The position numbers and the translations under genes are program-made. The notes under the pieces were generated by a model that searched no databases, was not told the origin of the DNA, and saw only the letters and a program-made list of their open reading frames with translations. Of a stretch of 64,000 nt of DNA, positions 32,909 to 42,328 are shown one piece after another. Every line of letters starts with the position of its first letter. The first letter of the stretch is position 1. The stretch comes from Chryseobacterium sp. JM1 (lineage in GTDB: Bacteria; Bacteroidota; Bacteroidia; Flavobacteriales; Weeksellaceae): positions 1 through 64,000 of the forward strand of contig NZ_JPRN01000001.1 of NCBI RefSeq assembly GCF_000737715.1, read 5' to 3'.

Positions 32909-34750
32909 TTTGGATATAAAAGGACGGAATATCCTGTCATCTTCGATATTGTAAAAAACATTGCCGTAGTGATCTACTGCAGCTCTTTCATCATAATACA
33001 CAATACCGTAAAAATCATTTCCTGTGGTTCTGGTTTTAGGATCGTGGCATAAGATCATGTCGGTTTTTTCTGATCCGGTGTTTAAGTATTCCAGCGTATG
33101 ATCTTTATACAGATGGATATAGCCTGGTTTTTTTTCGTTGAAACGGATGTGTGCATAGTTAAAAGGCCTTACAATCCTGTCTTTATGATCTGTAATCCCG
33201 TAATACTTTCCTTTTTTAACCGCAAATAAGCCTGTTTCTCCCATGATTTTAATGTCACTGTAGAAATTACTGAAAAGAACCTGATGCGTCTTTTTATCAG
33301 CCAGATTTAAAGAATCACCTTTTATAATCCTGAAATATTTCTCCTTAGTGTTGTTAATAGCATCAAAAGGCAAGGAGTATAGCATCGTACCCTTAAAATT
33401 ATAAATCTCTGTACGTTCCAGCGGAATATTATAAACGGAAACCTGCCCGGTATCAAATACCCTTGGGTCTTTATATTTCTCAGGAGAAAGTGTCAGGAAT
33501 ATGTCTGAAGTTTTCTTGTTGAGAAAATGAAGGCCTTTCCATATCCGTGGTTCGCGCAGGCTTTCATTATAAGGATGAAAACTGTAGAAGTAGCCAATAT
33601 ACTGTGGATCATTATAATCCAGTCTGTTGATCTCTTTATACCCTGAAAATCTGGCAGCATTTTGTTCTACAAACACAGGATCGTTTAGCTTAAAAGGTGC
33701 GAAATAATTGTAAAGATAGTAGTCATATTCATTGTATTTTGTGATTACTTTACCCTCGAAATCAAGGATAATATAAACTAAACGATCATTTTCTGTAGCT
33801 TTCTGAATAAGATATTGGTCTTCAAAATTTGTTGCATTCGGGTGGGCCAAATTGATAATTTTAAAGTTCTGATCTGCCATATAAACATTCTCACCTTCAT
33901 AATAGTTATTAGGCTTGCGATAATCCATAATCATGAATGAAATTTTTTTTGAACTTCCGGGATTATTATAACCTGTGAAATTCCGCAGTATTTTTCTTTT
34001 ACTGACAATATCTACAAGATCAAACCTCGAAGTTTCAGTTTTTCCTACAGAGTAATACTGATCTTTAATGTGATAGGCAGAACGCCCGGGAGTTGCATAG
34101 ACCAGTTTTCCGTCTTCACTATAAATATCCACCGTCTTCTCATCCTGCGACTGGCAGATGAAATGCTGCCCTTCAAAAGTTATCCATTTGTATTGGGTGG
34201 GAACCACTGTTTTACCGTCTCTGTTGATAATTCCATATCCTGTTTGTGGACCATACTTTATGTAAGGGGTATTTGGGATCTGTGTGAAAATGCTGTTTTT
34301 TTTCTGTGGCGTAATGTAGCCATCGCTGTGTTCAGCGCATTCAGGAAGTAGAAATGCTCCCTTATCGTTAACTGGCCTTGTACATCTGGTCATCAGATCA
34401 TCATCCTGCGTATATTGCAGTATAGCAACGCCGTTATTAAAGTCTGATATAAAGCGGTAAAAAGGAGGAATAATTTCGTTCCCTTTTTCATCAATATATC
34501 CCCAGCAGTCGTCTATGGATATCTTCGCTAATGTACGGGTGTTTTTCCCGTCGGTAGGAAGGAAATCGCCAATGACCGTATATCTTTTATCAAAATTATT
34601 CTTTAAAAATGTGCTGTTTTTCTGCAGGTAAGAAACAAACAGATCCTTTTGCACTTTGATTTGATCTCTGCTCAATGTGTCAGAACATCTTTTCTGGGCG
34701 TATTGTTGGGCGTACACAAGGATAAGCAGAGGAATAATGATCTTTTTCAT
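32906..34750 (-). CDS. Exported WG-repeat protein
   Basis: 614 residues. Signal peptide MKKIIIPLLILVYAQQYAQ. It contains several WG-type units of the form WGYIDEKGNEIIPPFYRF, GYGIINRDGKTVVPTQYKWI and YYGITDHKDRIVRPFNYAHI, which form beta repeats thought to mediate binding. The rest is beta-rich and ends FYNIEDDRIFRPFISK. No T9SS tail. Function unknown; probably a periplasmic or surface binding protein. Confidence 0.82.
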   Translation of the reverse strand: MKKIIIPLLILVYAQQYAQKRCSDTLSRDQIKVQKDLFVSYLQKNSTFLKNNFDKRYTVIGDFLPTDGKNTRTLAKISIDDCWGYIDEKGNEIIPPFYRFISDFNNGVAILQYTQDDDLMTRCTRPVNDKGAFLLPECAEHSDGYITPQKKNSIFTQIPNTPYIKYGPQTGYGIINRDGKTVVPTQYKWITFEGQHFICQSQDEKTVDIYSEDGKLVYATPGRSAYHIKDQYYSVGKTETSRFDLVDIVSKRKILRNFTGYNNPGSSKKISFMIMDYRKPNNYYEGENVYMADQNFKIINLAHPNATNFEDQYLIQKATENDRLVYIILDFEGKVITKYNEYDYYLYNYFAPFKLNDPVFVEQNAARFSGYKEINRLDYNDPQYIGYFYSFHPYNESLREPRIWKGLHFLNKKTSDIFLTLSPEKYKDPRVFDTGQVSVYNIPLERTEIYNFKGTMLYSLPFDAINNTKEKYFRIIKGDSLNLADKKTHQVLFSNFYSDIKIMGETGLFAVKKGKYYGITDHKDRIVRPFNYAHIRFNEKKPGYIHLYKDHTLEYLNTGSEKTDMILCHDPKTRTTGNDFYGIVYYDERAAVDHYGNVFYNIEDDRIFRPFISK

Positions 34751-34776
34751 AAGTCAGTAATACCCCTCTAATATAA

Positions 34777-34804
34777 GAAAACCCGCTTATACAGCAGGTT
34801 TTTA
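34777..34804 (-). terminator. Terminator-like hairpin between 34750 and 34807
   Basis: On the minus strand: AAACCTGC, loop, GCGGGTTTTC with one mismatch. It lies downstream of the small lipoprotein gene. Confidence 0.55.
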
Positions 34805-34806
34805 TT

Positions 34807-35241
34807 TTAATTGCGAATTTTTATAGAATAGGATGTTGAAATAAATTTGGTAGTCTGGTAAGAAGCATTGCAGAGCATGCCGGACAGTCTGTAATTCTGG
34901 TTTTTAGGAACCATGGTGTAGCCAATTTTACCTGAAGCAATCGGGATTTTTTTAAAGAACCCGTTTCCGCTTACCGTAAGAACCATATTGCACCGTGACT
35001 GATTTTCTACAGAAATCGATGTTCTGGGATTGCTGGGAGAATCTGCATTCAAAAGGTCATTTAAAACATCTGCCGTTTCAGGTTTGTAGGTTTTACTAAG
35101 CTCAGCGTATTCCCTTTCCGTACTGGCAGTGCTGTTTGCTGAACCGGTAGGATAAGTAGTTCTTGTAGGGTAGCTGCCGTAATTTGCATTACAGCTGATA
35201 AGAGTAAGGGAGAGGCCGGAGAACACAAACAGCTTTTTCAT
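34807..35241 (-). CDS. Small lipoprotein, shared C-terminal domain (paralogue 1)
   Basis: 144 residues. MKKLFVFSGLSLTLISC is a lipoprotein signal. After a Ser/Thr-rich linker comes a domain of about 75 residues: ISVENQSRCNMVLTVSG, FFKKIPIASGKIGY, YRLSGMLCNASYQTTKF. The same domain occurs in the proteins at 35252, 36738 and 52727. From memory it corresponds to DUF6759; I could not verify that. Two conserved Cys could form a disulfide. Confidence 0.75.
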   Translation of the reverse strand: MKKLFVFSGLSLTLISCNANYGSYPTRTTYPTGSANSTASTEREYAELSKTYKPETADVLNDLLNADSPSNPRTSISVENQSRCNMVLTVSGNGFFKKIPIASGKIGYTMVPKNQNYRLSGMLCNASYQTTKFISTSYSIKIRN

Positions 35242-35251
35242 ACAGTTATTT

Positions 35252-35941
35252 TTAAGATCTTTTCTTTTTTACAGATTTTTCCGGTTTCATCTTCTTTTGA
35301 TCTTCTGCTAGGTTTTTAGCGGACTCAGATTTCAGTGTTCCGGGATTTTCAATCACTACAAATATACTTTTTTTTACGTCTTTTGCAGAAGTGTACTTGA
35401 CATCACAAACGTTGCTGTTTAATGTATAATTGCCTTTATTAAGGACAATGAAGTTCTCATTGTGCGCCGGAACAGCAAGATTGTAGAAATCTTTTCCCTC
35501 AATTCTCAGAATGATATTGCAGTCCGAATTGTTTCTGAACAGAAGTACAGCCTCCTTTCTGTTAATGTCTTCATTAAACATTGCAGTAAGAAGTTCTGCC
35601 GTTTTTTCTTTGTGCTGGCAGGAGTTTTCTGCAATCAGTCTTTTAAATTCTTCTGCTTCACCGGAACCGGAGTTTCGCATGATCCTGTTGGGGATTTCGG
35701 TTATGACAGGTCTTGCTTCCATAGGTTTAGCCTGCGTTGCACCTTTTGTCCATTCGGAGTTCTTAAGAGCAATAAGTTTGGGTTTAAGCACACTCCGTTT
35801 GGGATCTTCGGGATGGGCATTTTTCAGGTACTCTTCAATTTCGTGGATATTTGTGCTTTTAAGAATTTCTTTGTTTTTTTTCTGCGCAGAAGCAGAACCC
35901 GAAATCAGGAAAATGAGGAGGATCGTTAAAGTTTTTTTCAT
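35252..35941 (-). CDS. Exported protein, shared C-terminal domain (paralogue 2)
   Basis: 229 residues. A signal peptide (MKKTLTILLIFLISGSASAQ) is followed by IHEIEEYLKNAHPEDPKRSV, a helical motif also in the 36738 protein and in diverged form in the 52727 protein. The C-terminal domain is LLFRNNSDCNIILRIEG...YNLAVPAHNENFIVL...YTLNSNVCDVKY, then a Lys-rich tail. It starts 10 bp upstream of the stop-to-start junction with paralogue 1, so the two are probably an operon. Confidence 0.77.
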   Translation of the reverse strand: MKKTLTILLIFLISGSASAQKKNKEILKSTNIHEIEEYLKNAHPEDPKRSVLKPKLIALKNSEWTKGATQAKPMEARPVITEIPNRIMRNSGSGEAEEFKRLIAENSCQHKEKTAELLTAMFNEDINRKEAVLLFRNNSDCNIILRIEGKDFYNLAVPAHNENFIVLNKGNYTLNSNVCDVKYTSAKDVKKSIFVVIENPGTLKSESAKNLAEDQKKMKPEKSVKKKRS

Positions 35942-35961
35942 CAGTTTGTGTTATTACTTCA

Positions 35962-36639
35962 TCAGCTTATACGGAATTTTATATACGTTATCGTCTTTCC
36001 TTTTGCTGAAAAAAGCTCTTCATAATATGTTTTTATATCTCTTAAGTGTTCTGTACCCGGATCATATTCAGGAGCCCCATAGATATCGTGGTGCGCACTG
36101 ATGATTTCATGGCCTGCACCTTGTAAATACCCTAAAGTATAACCATGCAGAAACTCTGAATCCGTTTTTAGATGAACGATTCCACCCGGTTTCAGGAATC
36201 TTTTGTACCTTTCTAAAAAGTCAGGATGGGTCAGCCTGTGCTTGGTACGTCTGTATTTGATCTGTGGATCAGGGAATGTAATCCAGATTTCGTCCACTTC
36301 ATTTTCAGCAAAAAAATGATCTACCAGCTCGATCTGTGTTCTCAGGAAAGCCACATTATTCATGTCGTTTTCCACTGCTTCTTTAGCTCCGAACCAGAAT
36401 CTTGCCCCTTTGATATCGATCCCGATGAAGTTTTTTTCAGGAAATGTTTTCGCAAGTCCTACAGAATATTCTCCTTTTCCGCAGCCCAGTTCCAATACGA
36501 TTGGATTGTCGTTCTTGAAGAATTCCTTTCTCCACGTTCCTTTAAGGGGAGAACCTTTTAGCGCATCTTCTCTGGTTGGTTGAATTACGTTCGGTAAAAT
36601 CTTGTTTTCTGCGAATCTTGCTAGTTTATTTTTGCCCAT
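35962..36639 (-). CDS. trmB: tRNA (guanine-N7)-methyltransferase TrmB
   Basis: About 225 residues from MGKNKLARF (36639). The ATG at 36672 is rejected because the -7 box at 36661-36668 sits on it. SAM-binding motif VLELGCGKGEYSVGLA, then GIDIKGARFWFGAKEA, and the TrmB marks ITFPDPQIKYRRTKHRLTHP and LKTDSEFLHGYT. It makes m7G46 in the variable loop of tRNA. It sits between paralogues of an unrelated exported family. Confidence 0.96.
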   Translation of the reverse strand: MGKNKLARFAENKILPNVIQPTREDALKGSPLKGTWRKEFFKNDNPIVLELGCGKGEYSVGLAKTFPEKNFIGIDIKGARFWFGAKEAVENDMNNVAFLRTQIELVDHFFAENEVDEIWITFPDPQIKYRRTKHRLTHPDFLERYKRFLKPGGIVHLKTDSEFLHGYTLGYLQGAGHEIISAHHDIYGAPEYDPGTEHLRDIKTYYEELFSAKGKTITYIKFRIS

Positions 36640-36660
36640 CGAGTCATTTATAAAATCCCG

Positions 36661-36668
36661 CAAAAATA
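36661..36668 (-). promoter_or_regulatory. -7 box TATTTTTG of trmB
   Basis: Perfect TAnnTTTG on the minus strand, 22 bp before ATG 36639. It supports that start. Confidence 0.55.
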
Positions 36669-36737
36669 GCAAATTTTACATAGATTATCGTGCCTTTTAC
36701 CTATAAAAGACATGTACTGAGTATATTTATGAAGGGT

Positions 36738-37511
36738 TTATGGAGCAGTTGAAGTTCCCAGCGCTACCATGATTGCTTTCTGGATTGTCTTCTGTGAAGC
36801 GTACTGCGCACCGCAGACAAGGCTGGTAAAGAGATACTGGCCTTTATCTATAACAATCGAGCTCTCATCATGGGCAGGAATAGCGAGTCTGTATTTGGTG
36901 GTTCCTACACCTTCCATTCTTACAATGATATTGCAGTCGGACTTATTCTGGATGAGTACAATACTTTCCTTGCTGTTGGGGTCGTTATCGAATAGCGAGT
37001 TTAATATTTTTACCGTTTTGTTTTGATGTTCCATGGGATTTACGGCCATCAGCATATTGAATTCTTCGGCTTCGGCATTGGGAATGGCTGTATTGGCAGC
37101 GGCATTAACGACAAATGTGTTCTGGGCAGTACTTGGGGTATACACTACGGTAGACTGTTTGGCGGCAAGTTCTGCTTTATATTTTGCGATCTGTTTCTGT
37201 TTGATAATGGCATTCATTTCATCGAAACTGATCTTTGTAGACGGTCTTCTTTTCAAAAGGGCAAGCATTTCCTGCATATCTTTTACTTTCTGATCTGCGG
37301 GATGGGCGTCTTTAATGTAGGCGGTCATCAATTCCATGACGCGGGGTTTCAGAACAGACCTTCGCGGATCATCAGGATGGGCATCTCTGAGAAAAGCATT
37401 GATCTCATAGATGTTCTTACTTTTTATAATATTGCTGTAGTCTTTTCCCTTTTTCTGGGCAGACACACTAAAACAAAGAACGGAAACAATAAGTAAAAGT
37501 AATTTTTTCAT
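36738..37511 (-). CDS. Exported protein, shared C-terminal domain (paralogue 3)
   Basis: 257 residues with signal peptide MKKLLLLIVSVLCFSVSAQ. Two ..DAHPxDx.. helical units (IYEINAFLRDAHPDDPRRSV and YIKDAHPADQKVKDM) are followed by a Gln/Ala linker. The shared C-terminal domain follows: VLIQNKSDCNIIVRMEG, YRLAIPAHDESSIVI, YLFTSLVCGAQYASQK. Closest to paralogue 2. Function unknown. Confidence 0.77.
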   Translation of the reverse strand: MKKLLLLIVSVLCFSVSAQKKGKDYSNIIKSKNIYEINAFLRDAHPDDPRRSVLKPRVMELMTAYIKDAHPADQKVKDMQEMLALLKRRPSTKISFDEMNAIIKQKQIAKYKAELAAKQSTVVYTPSTAQNTFVVNAAANTAIPNAEAEEFNMLMAVNPMEHQNKTVKILNSLFDNDPNSKESIVLIQNKSDCNIIVRMEGVGTTKYRLAIPAHDESSIVIDKGQYLFTSLVCGAQYASQKTIQKAIMVALGTSTAP

Positions 37512-37650
37512 TGACTAATATTAAGTAAAAGTTTGGTGTTCTCTCTTAATTTGTGTTTGGTCAATTAGTTTCTCAATAATAACGGTGTTCTGTTGTTTTT
37601 ATTTTAAACACTTAATTGTGATATGAAATTAAGCATAATTTTAAACAAAA

Positions 37651-37692
37651 AAGAAATGTATACTATAAATTTTAAATAGTATACATTTCTTT
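37651..37692. terminator. Bidirectional-looking hairpin
   Basis: AAGAAATGTATACTAT, AT loop, ATAGTATACATTTCTT: a 16-bp perfect stem with A and T flanks. It lies past the 37714-38502 gene. Confidence 0.85.
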
Positions 37693-37713
37693 ACTAGTAT
37701 TTATTTCGAAAAA

Positions 37714-38502
37714 TTATTTAATTACTTCCTGAAGATTCGAGGTTTTCAGCCTTTTCTGATAGATCGGAAGATACTTTTCAATCGGGACTTTTATCGCCTC
37801 AAAATTGCCGGCTAATACATATGCCTCTATATTTTCTGAGGTATAGACAAACTGAAGGAAGTTATCAATCAGGTTTTCCGGAATCTTAAATTTGGCAAAA
37901 TAATCTTTCCCCAGATAATTTTTGATCTGAGACACAGAATTATTCATCCTTTCATAGGCCATATAACGCTGCTTTTTCTTTCTGTCTCCCGAAAGGATGT
38001 CGTAGATGCTTTCCAGACTGAAAGTAAGCCCTCCGTCCCTTAATCCGGCTACAGGAAGCTCAGGAGAAGTGCCGTCACCTTTTGGCTCAGGCAGGCCGAT
38101 CACTTTTTTAAGGGCCAGTCCTTTATCTACTTTACGGATAGAATTGACGTCATACCTTAGATTTCCGGTAGGTTTAAAGCGGTTTAATACAATTTCCTGA
38201 ATCTCGTAATACGCTATTTTTAATTCTATTAAATTTTTCTGCTGTATCATCTGGGGAGTCAGTTTTACGTCTTTCCTTTCGGTAACGATGGAGGTAAAAC
38301 GGATCACATCCCCCGGAACTGCCGGTATGTTATAGGTGCCGTTATAATCGGTAAGTACGGTTTTCTGAGTATTCAGATTGGTGACATAAACCTGGTTAAG
38401 ATATAAGATCGAATTATCTCTTAAGAATACCTCTCCGGAGTAGATCTGTGCACTGACTTTTGCTAGAAAAACCAGCATCAAAAGGGTAATTAGCTTCTTC
38501 AT
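37714..38502 (-). CDS. Exported protein with carboxypeptidase-regulatory-like domain
   Basis: 262 residues. Signal peptide MKKLITLLMLVFLAKVSAQ. Residues 22-100 resemble the CarboxypepD_reg-like beta sandwich (YLNQVYVTNLNTQKTVLTDYNGTYNIPAVPGDVIRF in two halves: VYVTNLNTQKTVLTDYNGTY and NIPAVPGDVIRFTS). A helical C-terminus of unknown family follows (SIYDILSGDRKKKQRYMAYE, then LPIYQKRL). Proteins of this layout are common in Bacteroidota envelopes. A -7 box (TAATTTTG) lies at 38513-38520. Confidence 0.78.
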   Translation of the reverse strand: MKKLITLLMLVFLAKVSAQIYSGEVFLRDNSILYLNQVYVTNLNTQKTVLTDYNGTYNIPAVPGDVIRFTSIVTERKDVKLTPQMIQQKNLIELKIAYYEIQEIVLNRFKPTGNLRYDVNSIRKVDKGLALKKVIGLPEPKGDGTSPELPVAGLRDGGLTFSLESIYDILSGDRKKKQRYMAYERMNNSVSQIKNYLGKDYFAKFKIPENLIDNFLQFVYTSENIEAYVLAGNFEAIKVPIEKYLPIYQKRLKTSNLQEVIK

Positions 38503-38816
38503 ATAATTAGGGCAAAATTACGTAGAAATACAGCAATTTATACCTATTTAGATAGTGATCTCAGGTTAAAGTTATATTAAACTTTAACACTAAACTGTTA
38601 ATGAATGTTATAAACTTATATAAATTAAAACGATAGGGTGAAATTTCAACTAATATCACGAAAATGATTTACTTTAAATTCAGAATAAAAAGTCTTCGTT
38701 TTCCCAATCAGCCGGGAAATTTGAAGATGGAAACGAGTAATAACTTCCATCTTCCATCCTTTAGTCTTAGTCTTAGTCTTAGTCTTAGTCTCAACCTTAG
38801 CCTTAGGCTCAGCCTC
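38503..38816. repeat. Gap with inverted repeat and hexamer tandem repeat, element 6
   Basis: GAAGATGGAA and TTCCATCTTC (about 38722-38757) form a perfect 10-bp inverted repeat. It is followed at 38761-38790 by about five tandem TCTTAG hexamers that degrade into CCTTAG and GGCTCAGCC, up to the stop of the next gene. No ORF. Confidence 0.65.
38513..38520 (-). promoter_or_regulatory. -7 box TAATTTTG for the 38502 gene
   Basis: Perfect TAnnTTTG on the minus strand, 10 bp before the ATG, giving a very short leader. Confidence 0.5.
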
Positions 38817-41800
38817 CTATTTATGCTTCACCAGCAGCCAGCTCGAATATTTTACTGTAGTAGCAGTTCCAAACTCGCTCCAGCTGATAAAATACCAGTA
38901 AGTCGCTGTAGGCACAGGCCTTCCACCCATTCTTCCGTCCCACGTGTATCTGTTGTCTGGACTTCCTCTGAAAATCTCCGCTCCGTAACGGTCGAATATT
39001 CTGAATTCAAGATTGGTGTTACTCATCAGAGCAGAATAATCGATCTGTTCATTATGTCCGTCGCCGTTTGGAGTGATGGTATTGATCAGGTTGATGATGG
39101 CAAATGGCCTTGTCACTTCTTCACATAATTTGGAATCTCTTACAAAAACTTTATGAGCTCCTCTTGGCACATTGTTGAAAATATTTGAACTCTGCCAGCT
39201 TACTCCATCAAGAGAGTATTCATAAGGAGGTGTTCCTCCGCTTGCGCCTACCGTTACTGTAGTTCCGTTGATCTCAATAGAAGTAATCATTGGGGTGGGT
39301 GATTCAGTCACGGTAACCGTCTGTCTGTACACACAACCGTTAAAGGTAAGCTCTACCCAATAGGTTCCCACAGTGACATTGGAAATGGATGGTGAAGTGG
39401 CTCCCGTACTCCATAGATATTTTTCAAACCCCGGACCGGCATCTAATGTTGTCGTCGCTTTAGGGCAAATCACCTTGTCTTTTAAAATGTCAGACGCCTT
39501 TGGGGTCTTAATCGTAATTCTGATGGAACCCACCTCAGGACAAACTCCGTTTTTCTCGAATCTGATATAATACGTTTGAGTACCTGTGATATTTACAGTT
39601 GCTGCTATTGGGCTGGTATTATTCTGGGCATTGGCTAAAGTAGCAAAGAACGTATAAGTAACGTTCGGATCTATGGTAAATGACGGGATAAACTGGGCGA
39701 GATTAACCGCTTTTGTTCCGTCCAGATCATCATCACAGACATTGGTAGCCACAGATGTTGTTATTAAAGGAATTCTGGCTCCAATGCTGAATTGTAAAGG
39801 TTTTACCACTACGGCACAGCCATCCGGAGATTCCACTCTGATATAAATGGTTGTTGTAGCCGTATAACTCCAGCTGTTAGGAAGGGTATTGGCGTTTCCG
39901 GCATTGGCATCAGCGAGTGTAGCGTAGTATTTTACAATGGTGAAATAGCCCGGATTATTCAGGACAATGCCTGTGATATTCGGGAGTATAACGGTGACTG
40001 TTCCGTCCATATTGTCATCACAGAAAATGCCGTTGTAATTATTCAGAACGATGGCCAGATTGTATAGGGTAAGAGTGATCTGGGCAATACTTTTACAGCC
40101 CATGCTGTTTTTTACGACAGCATAGACGATAGTACCGTCCGCAGCTGTATAAGAATTGGGTGCAGTGATAAGAGCTGCTAAGTTTTCTGTCTGGGCATCT
40201 ACAAGTGTAGGGTAGTAGGTGATCGCTACCGGTGAATTGTTGGTGACATTCGCAGAGGTAAGATTAAAGGTTCCCTGCCCATTGATATTACACGCTTTTA
40301 AAGTCACATTCATCACCTGAAGAGATAAAATATTAATCGTAACGGTTACCGTTTCACAATCCGTGAAAACAGGATCATTTCCACAAAATGTATAGGTGAA
40401 AGTATCCGTTCCTGTAGTCCCGGGTGTAGTCACATTGTACGTGATGACACCGGTTACAGGATTTATAACCGCTGTACCTAAAGTAGGAGGAGTCACAATA
40501 GCCACTGTAGAAGGTACCGGTGTTTGCGTGGAGGTTGTGAATGCTGGAGTTATGGTCTGTGTAGTACATACATTATAGGTTGATGTACTTAATTTTATAC
40601 AGTTCAGTACCTTGAATTGGTCTGTGACCAGCGGTGCACAGCTACCCATCGTTACGGAACAGGTATAATATCCGGATTGTGTTGGGGTGATGGATGCTGC
40701 GTTAGCCCCCGGAATAATAGATCCGTTTACATACCATTGATACGTGTCATAAATAATAGGATCTACAGTAAGAACCATGCCCGGAACACAGGTTCCTCCC
40801 GATCTTAAAATAACAGGCTGGGTAGGAAATCCGGCAAAAAAACCTCCATATCCCACAGCATCACTTCCTGCATTGATTCCTGCAGTGATCGCCTTATCTG
40901 AAACTACGGTGATGGTTCCCGTTACATTGGGAATCCCATAGGTCACCCAGTTGGTGGTTCCCGTCATATTAAACGGACCTGTTGAAGCCAGAGGAGTCGC
41001 TCCGTTGACCTGAACATTGGCCCCACGTTGGGTAATAAGATTCAGTTTTGTAGGAATAGTAAGGATTCCGGATGGGTTAGCATTGGAGTGAACAAAATTT
41101 TCGTTAATAAAACCCAATTCATTGATCTGTTTCGGAAGATAGCAGTTCAGAGCCGGAATAAAATTAAATCCGCCGGTGGCTACCTCACTTCCGGAAGCTG
41201 AGTCTCCTGCAAGAACCTGATAGACGTATGCATTTTTAGAGGTTCTTAAATAAAGATTATAATGACCTCCTCCCTGATTCATATATTTTGAATCGGGAAT
41301 AACGAAATACTGCCCTGCATTGATCGTCGTAAGAGGTGGGATTTCATCATTGACAAAAATTTGGGTATTGTCTTCTGTAGCAATAACGATGGCTCCTTCC
41401 ATATTGGAGCCTATGCTGCCGTTTCCTTTGACAAGAGCAAATTCAGTTCCCAGCCTTTCCACCGGAACGGCCTGATCCATTAAGATATCAGAACTGGTAG
41501 GATTGTTTCCCGCATACTGCCCGTTAAAATTCCCGTTGGTCAAATTGACCGGTTTATTGGCTGTGATCTTAGCGCCGATAAACGGATCTGTATTTCCGGG
41601 GGCCGAACCTATACCGTCTATAATATAAGACTGACCTTTATTGAGGGTAAAGGTCATGGTAGGGTTTGTAGCTCCTGTAGTTCCGTTTGAAAATACTGCA
41701 GTAGGTTTATATCCGCTTATGGTCACTGTTGTATTGTCTTCCGTAGCGAGAACGCTGGCCATAAAATTTAAGATGGGATTATTAACCGTAATGGGAGCAT

Positions 41801-42215
41801 TGGCTGCGTAAAAGTTTTTTCCTGTGGAAGGTATCCCTTTTGATGTAATAATTTCGGCGTGGTTAAATACCGAGAATCTCAGATTGGCATAAAAGGGGAA
41901 TTCTGCCTTTAAATATAATCCTTTCGAAGTAGGGGTAAATAGATCCGTCTGACTGGTGGTAATGATATAATTTCTAAGTACGTCAAATTTCTGGGGATTG
42001 TTTTTGCTGATATTTACTGTGCCGATAAGCACATTGTTGTTATAAATATTTACCGGAAAAGAAGTAGTCCTGTTGGTAGATAAGTATAATTTCTGATACG
42101 GATTCGGACTTCCGCTCCTGTCCATCATAGGAGCAAACCAATGTTCTCTGTCCAATTGGGCAAAGGTAAAGGTGAAAATACAAAATATAAATAGAAAAGA
42201 TAAAGTTTTCTTCAT
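38817..42215 (-). CDS. Giant T9SS type B surface protein 1, IgGFc-binding-like N-terminus
   Basis: 1132 residues. Signal peptide, then an N-terminal domain of about 430 residues with EHWFAPM, ATEDNTTVTISGYKP, YIIDGIGS, GHYNLYLRTSKNAYVYQVLAG and NFIPALNCYLPKQINELG. This resembles the IgGFc-binding-protein N domain. Next are an Ig-like module (YQWYVNGSIIPGANA...YYTCSV), a cadherin-like module (TPPTLGTAVINPVTGVITY) and two extra FCDDNMDGTVTV-type modules. The end is the CHU_C/gliding-motility type B sorting domain (NTITPNGDGHNEQIDY, FRIFDRYGAEIFRG, WDGRMGG, PTATYWYFISW). Exported through T9SS and displayed or released; adhesion is likely but inferred. First (most downstream) of four paralogues. 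Confidence 0.9.
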   Translation of the reverse strand: MKKTLSFLFIFCIFTFTFAQLDREHWFAPMMDRSGSPNPYQKLYLSTNRTTSFPVNIYNNNVLIGTVNISKNNPQKFDVLRNYIITTSQTDLFTPTSKGLYLKAEFPFYANLRFSVFNHAEIITSKGIPSTGKNFYAANAPITVNNPILNFMASVLATEDNTTVTISGYKPTAVFSNGTTGATNPTMTFTLNKGQSYIIDGIGSAPGNTDPFIGAKITANKPVNLTNGNFNGQYAGNNPTSSDILMDQAVPVERLGTEFALVKGNGSIGSNMEGAIVIATEDNTQIFVNDEIPPLTTINAGQYFVIPDSKYMNQGGGHYNLYLRTSKNAYVYQVLAGDSASGSEVATGGFNFIPALNCYLPKQINELGFINENFVHSNANPSGILTIPTKLNLITQRGANVQVNGATPLASTGPFNMTGTTNWVTYGIPNVTGTITVVSDKAITAGINAGSDAVGYGGFFAGFPTQPVILRSGGTCVPGMVLTVDPIIYDTYQWYVNGSIIPGANAASITPTQSGYYTCSVTMGSCAPLVTDQFKVLNCIKLSTSTYNVCTTQTITPAFTTSTQTPVPSTVAIVTPPTLGTAVINPVTGVITYNVTTPGTTGTDTFTYTFCGNDPVFTDCETVTVTINILSLQVMNVTLKACNINGQGTFNLTSANVTNNSPVAITYYPTLVDAQTENLAALITAPNSYTAADGTIVYAVVKNSMGCKSIAQITLTLYNLAIVLNNYNGIFCDDNMDGTVTVILPNITGIVLNNPGYFTIVKYYATLADANAGNANTLPNSWSYTATTTIYIRVESPDGCAVVVKPLQFSIGARIPLITTSVATNVCDDDLDGTKAVNLAQFIPSFTIDPNVTYTFFATLANAQNNTSPIAATVNITGTQTYYIRFEKNGVCPEVGSIRITIKTPKASDILKDKVICPKATTTLDAGPGFEKYLWSTGATSPSISNVTVGTYWVELTFNGCVYRQTVTVTESPTPMITSIEINGTTVTVGASGGTPPYEYSLDGVSWQSSNIFNNVPRGAHKVFVRDSKLCEEVTRPFAIINLINTITPNGDGHNEQIDYSALMSNTNLEFRIFDRYGAEIFRGSPDNRYTWDGRMGGRPVPTATYWYFISWSEFGTATTVKYSSWLLVKHK

Positions 42216-42234
42216 TCAGTGCGGGAGTTTAACA

Positions 42235-42242
42235 CAAATTTA
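42235..42242 (-). promoter_or_regulatory. -7 box TAAATTTG, T9SS-B gene 1
   Basis: Perfect TAnnTTTG on the minus strand, 20 bp before the ATG. Confidence 0.6.
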
Positions 42243-42280
42243 ATAATAAAATGTATTCATAGCTTGAAAAAGTAATAAAA

Positions 42281-42306
42281 AAACCGCGATGTTAAAATCG
42301 CGGTTT
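42281..42306 (-). terminator. Terminator of T9SS-B gene 2
   Basis: AAACCGCGAT, loop, ATCGCGGTTT, with a T run on the minus strand. Confidence 0.9.
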
Positions 42307-42328
42307 TAAAACTTATATTTTTCAGTGA

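Noticed and set aside
35462..36101. Long plus-strand ORFs opposite paralogue 2
   Set aside because: Antisense shadows of real minus-strand genes, rich in Phe and Cys as expected from reversed codons.
38761..38790. TCTTAG tandem repeat as a CRISPR-like array or phase-variable tract
   Set aside because: No spacers. The repeat lies after the stop of the adjacent gene and in no promoter, so phase variation of a gene is not supported.
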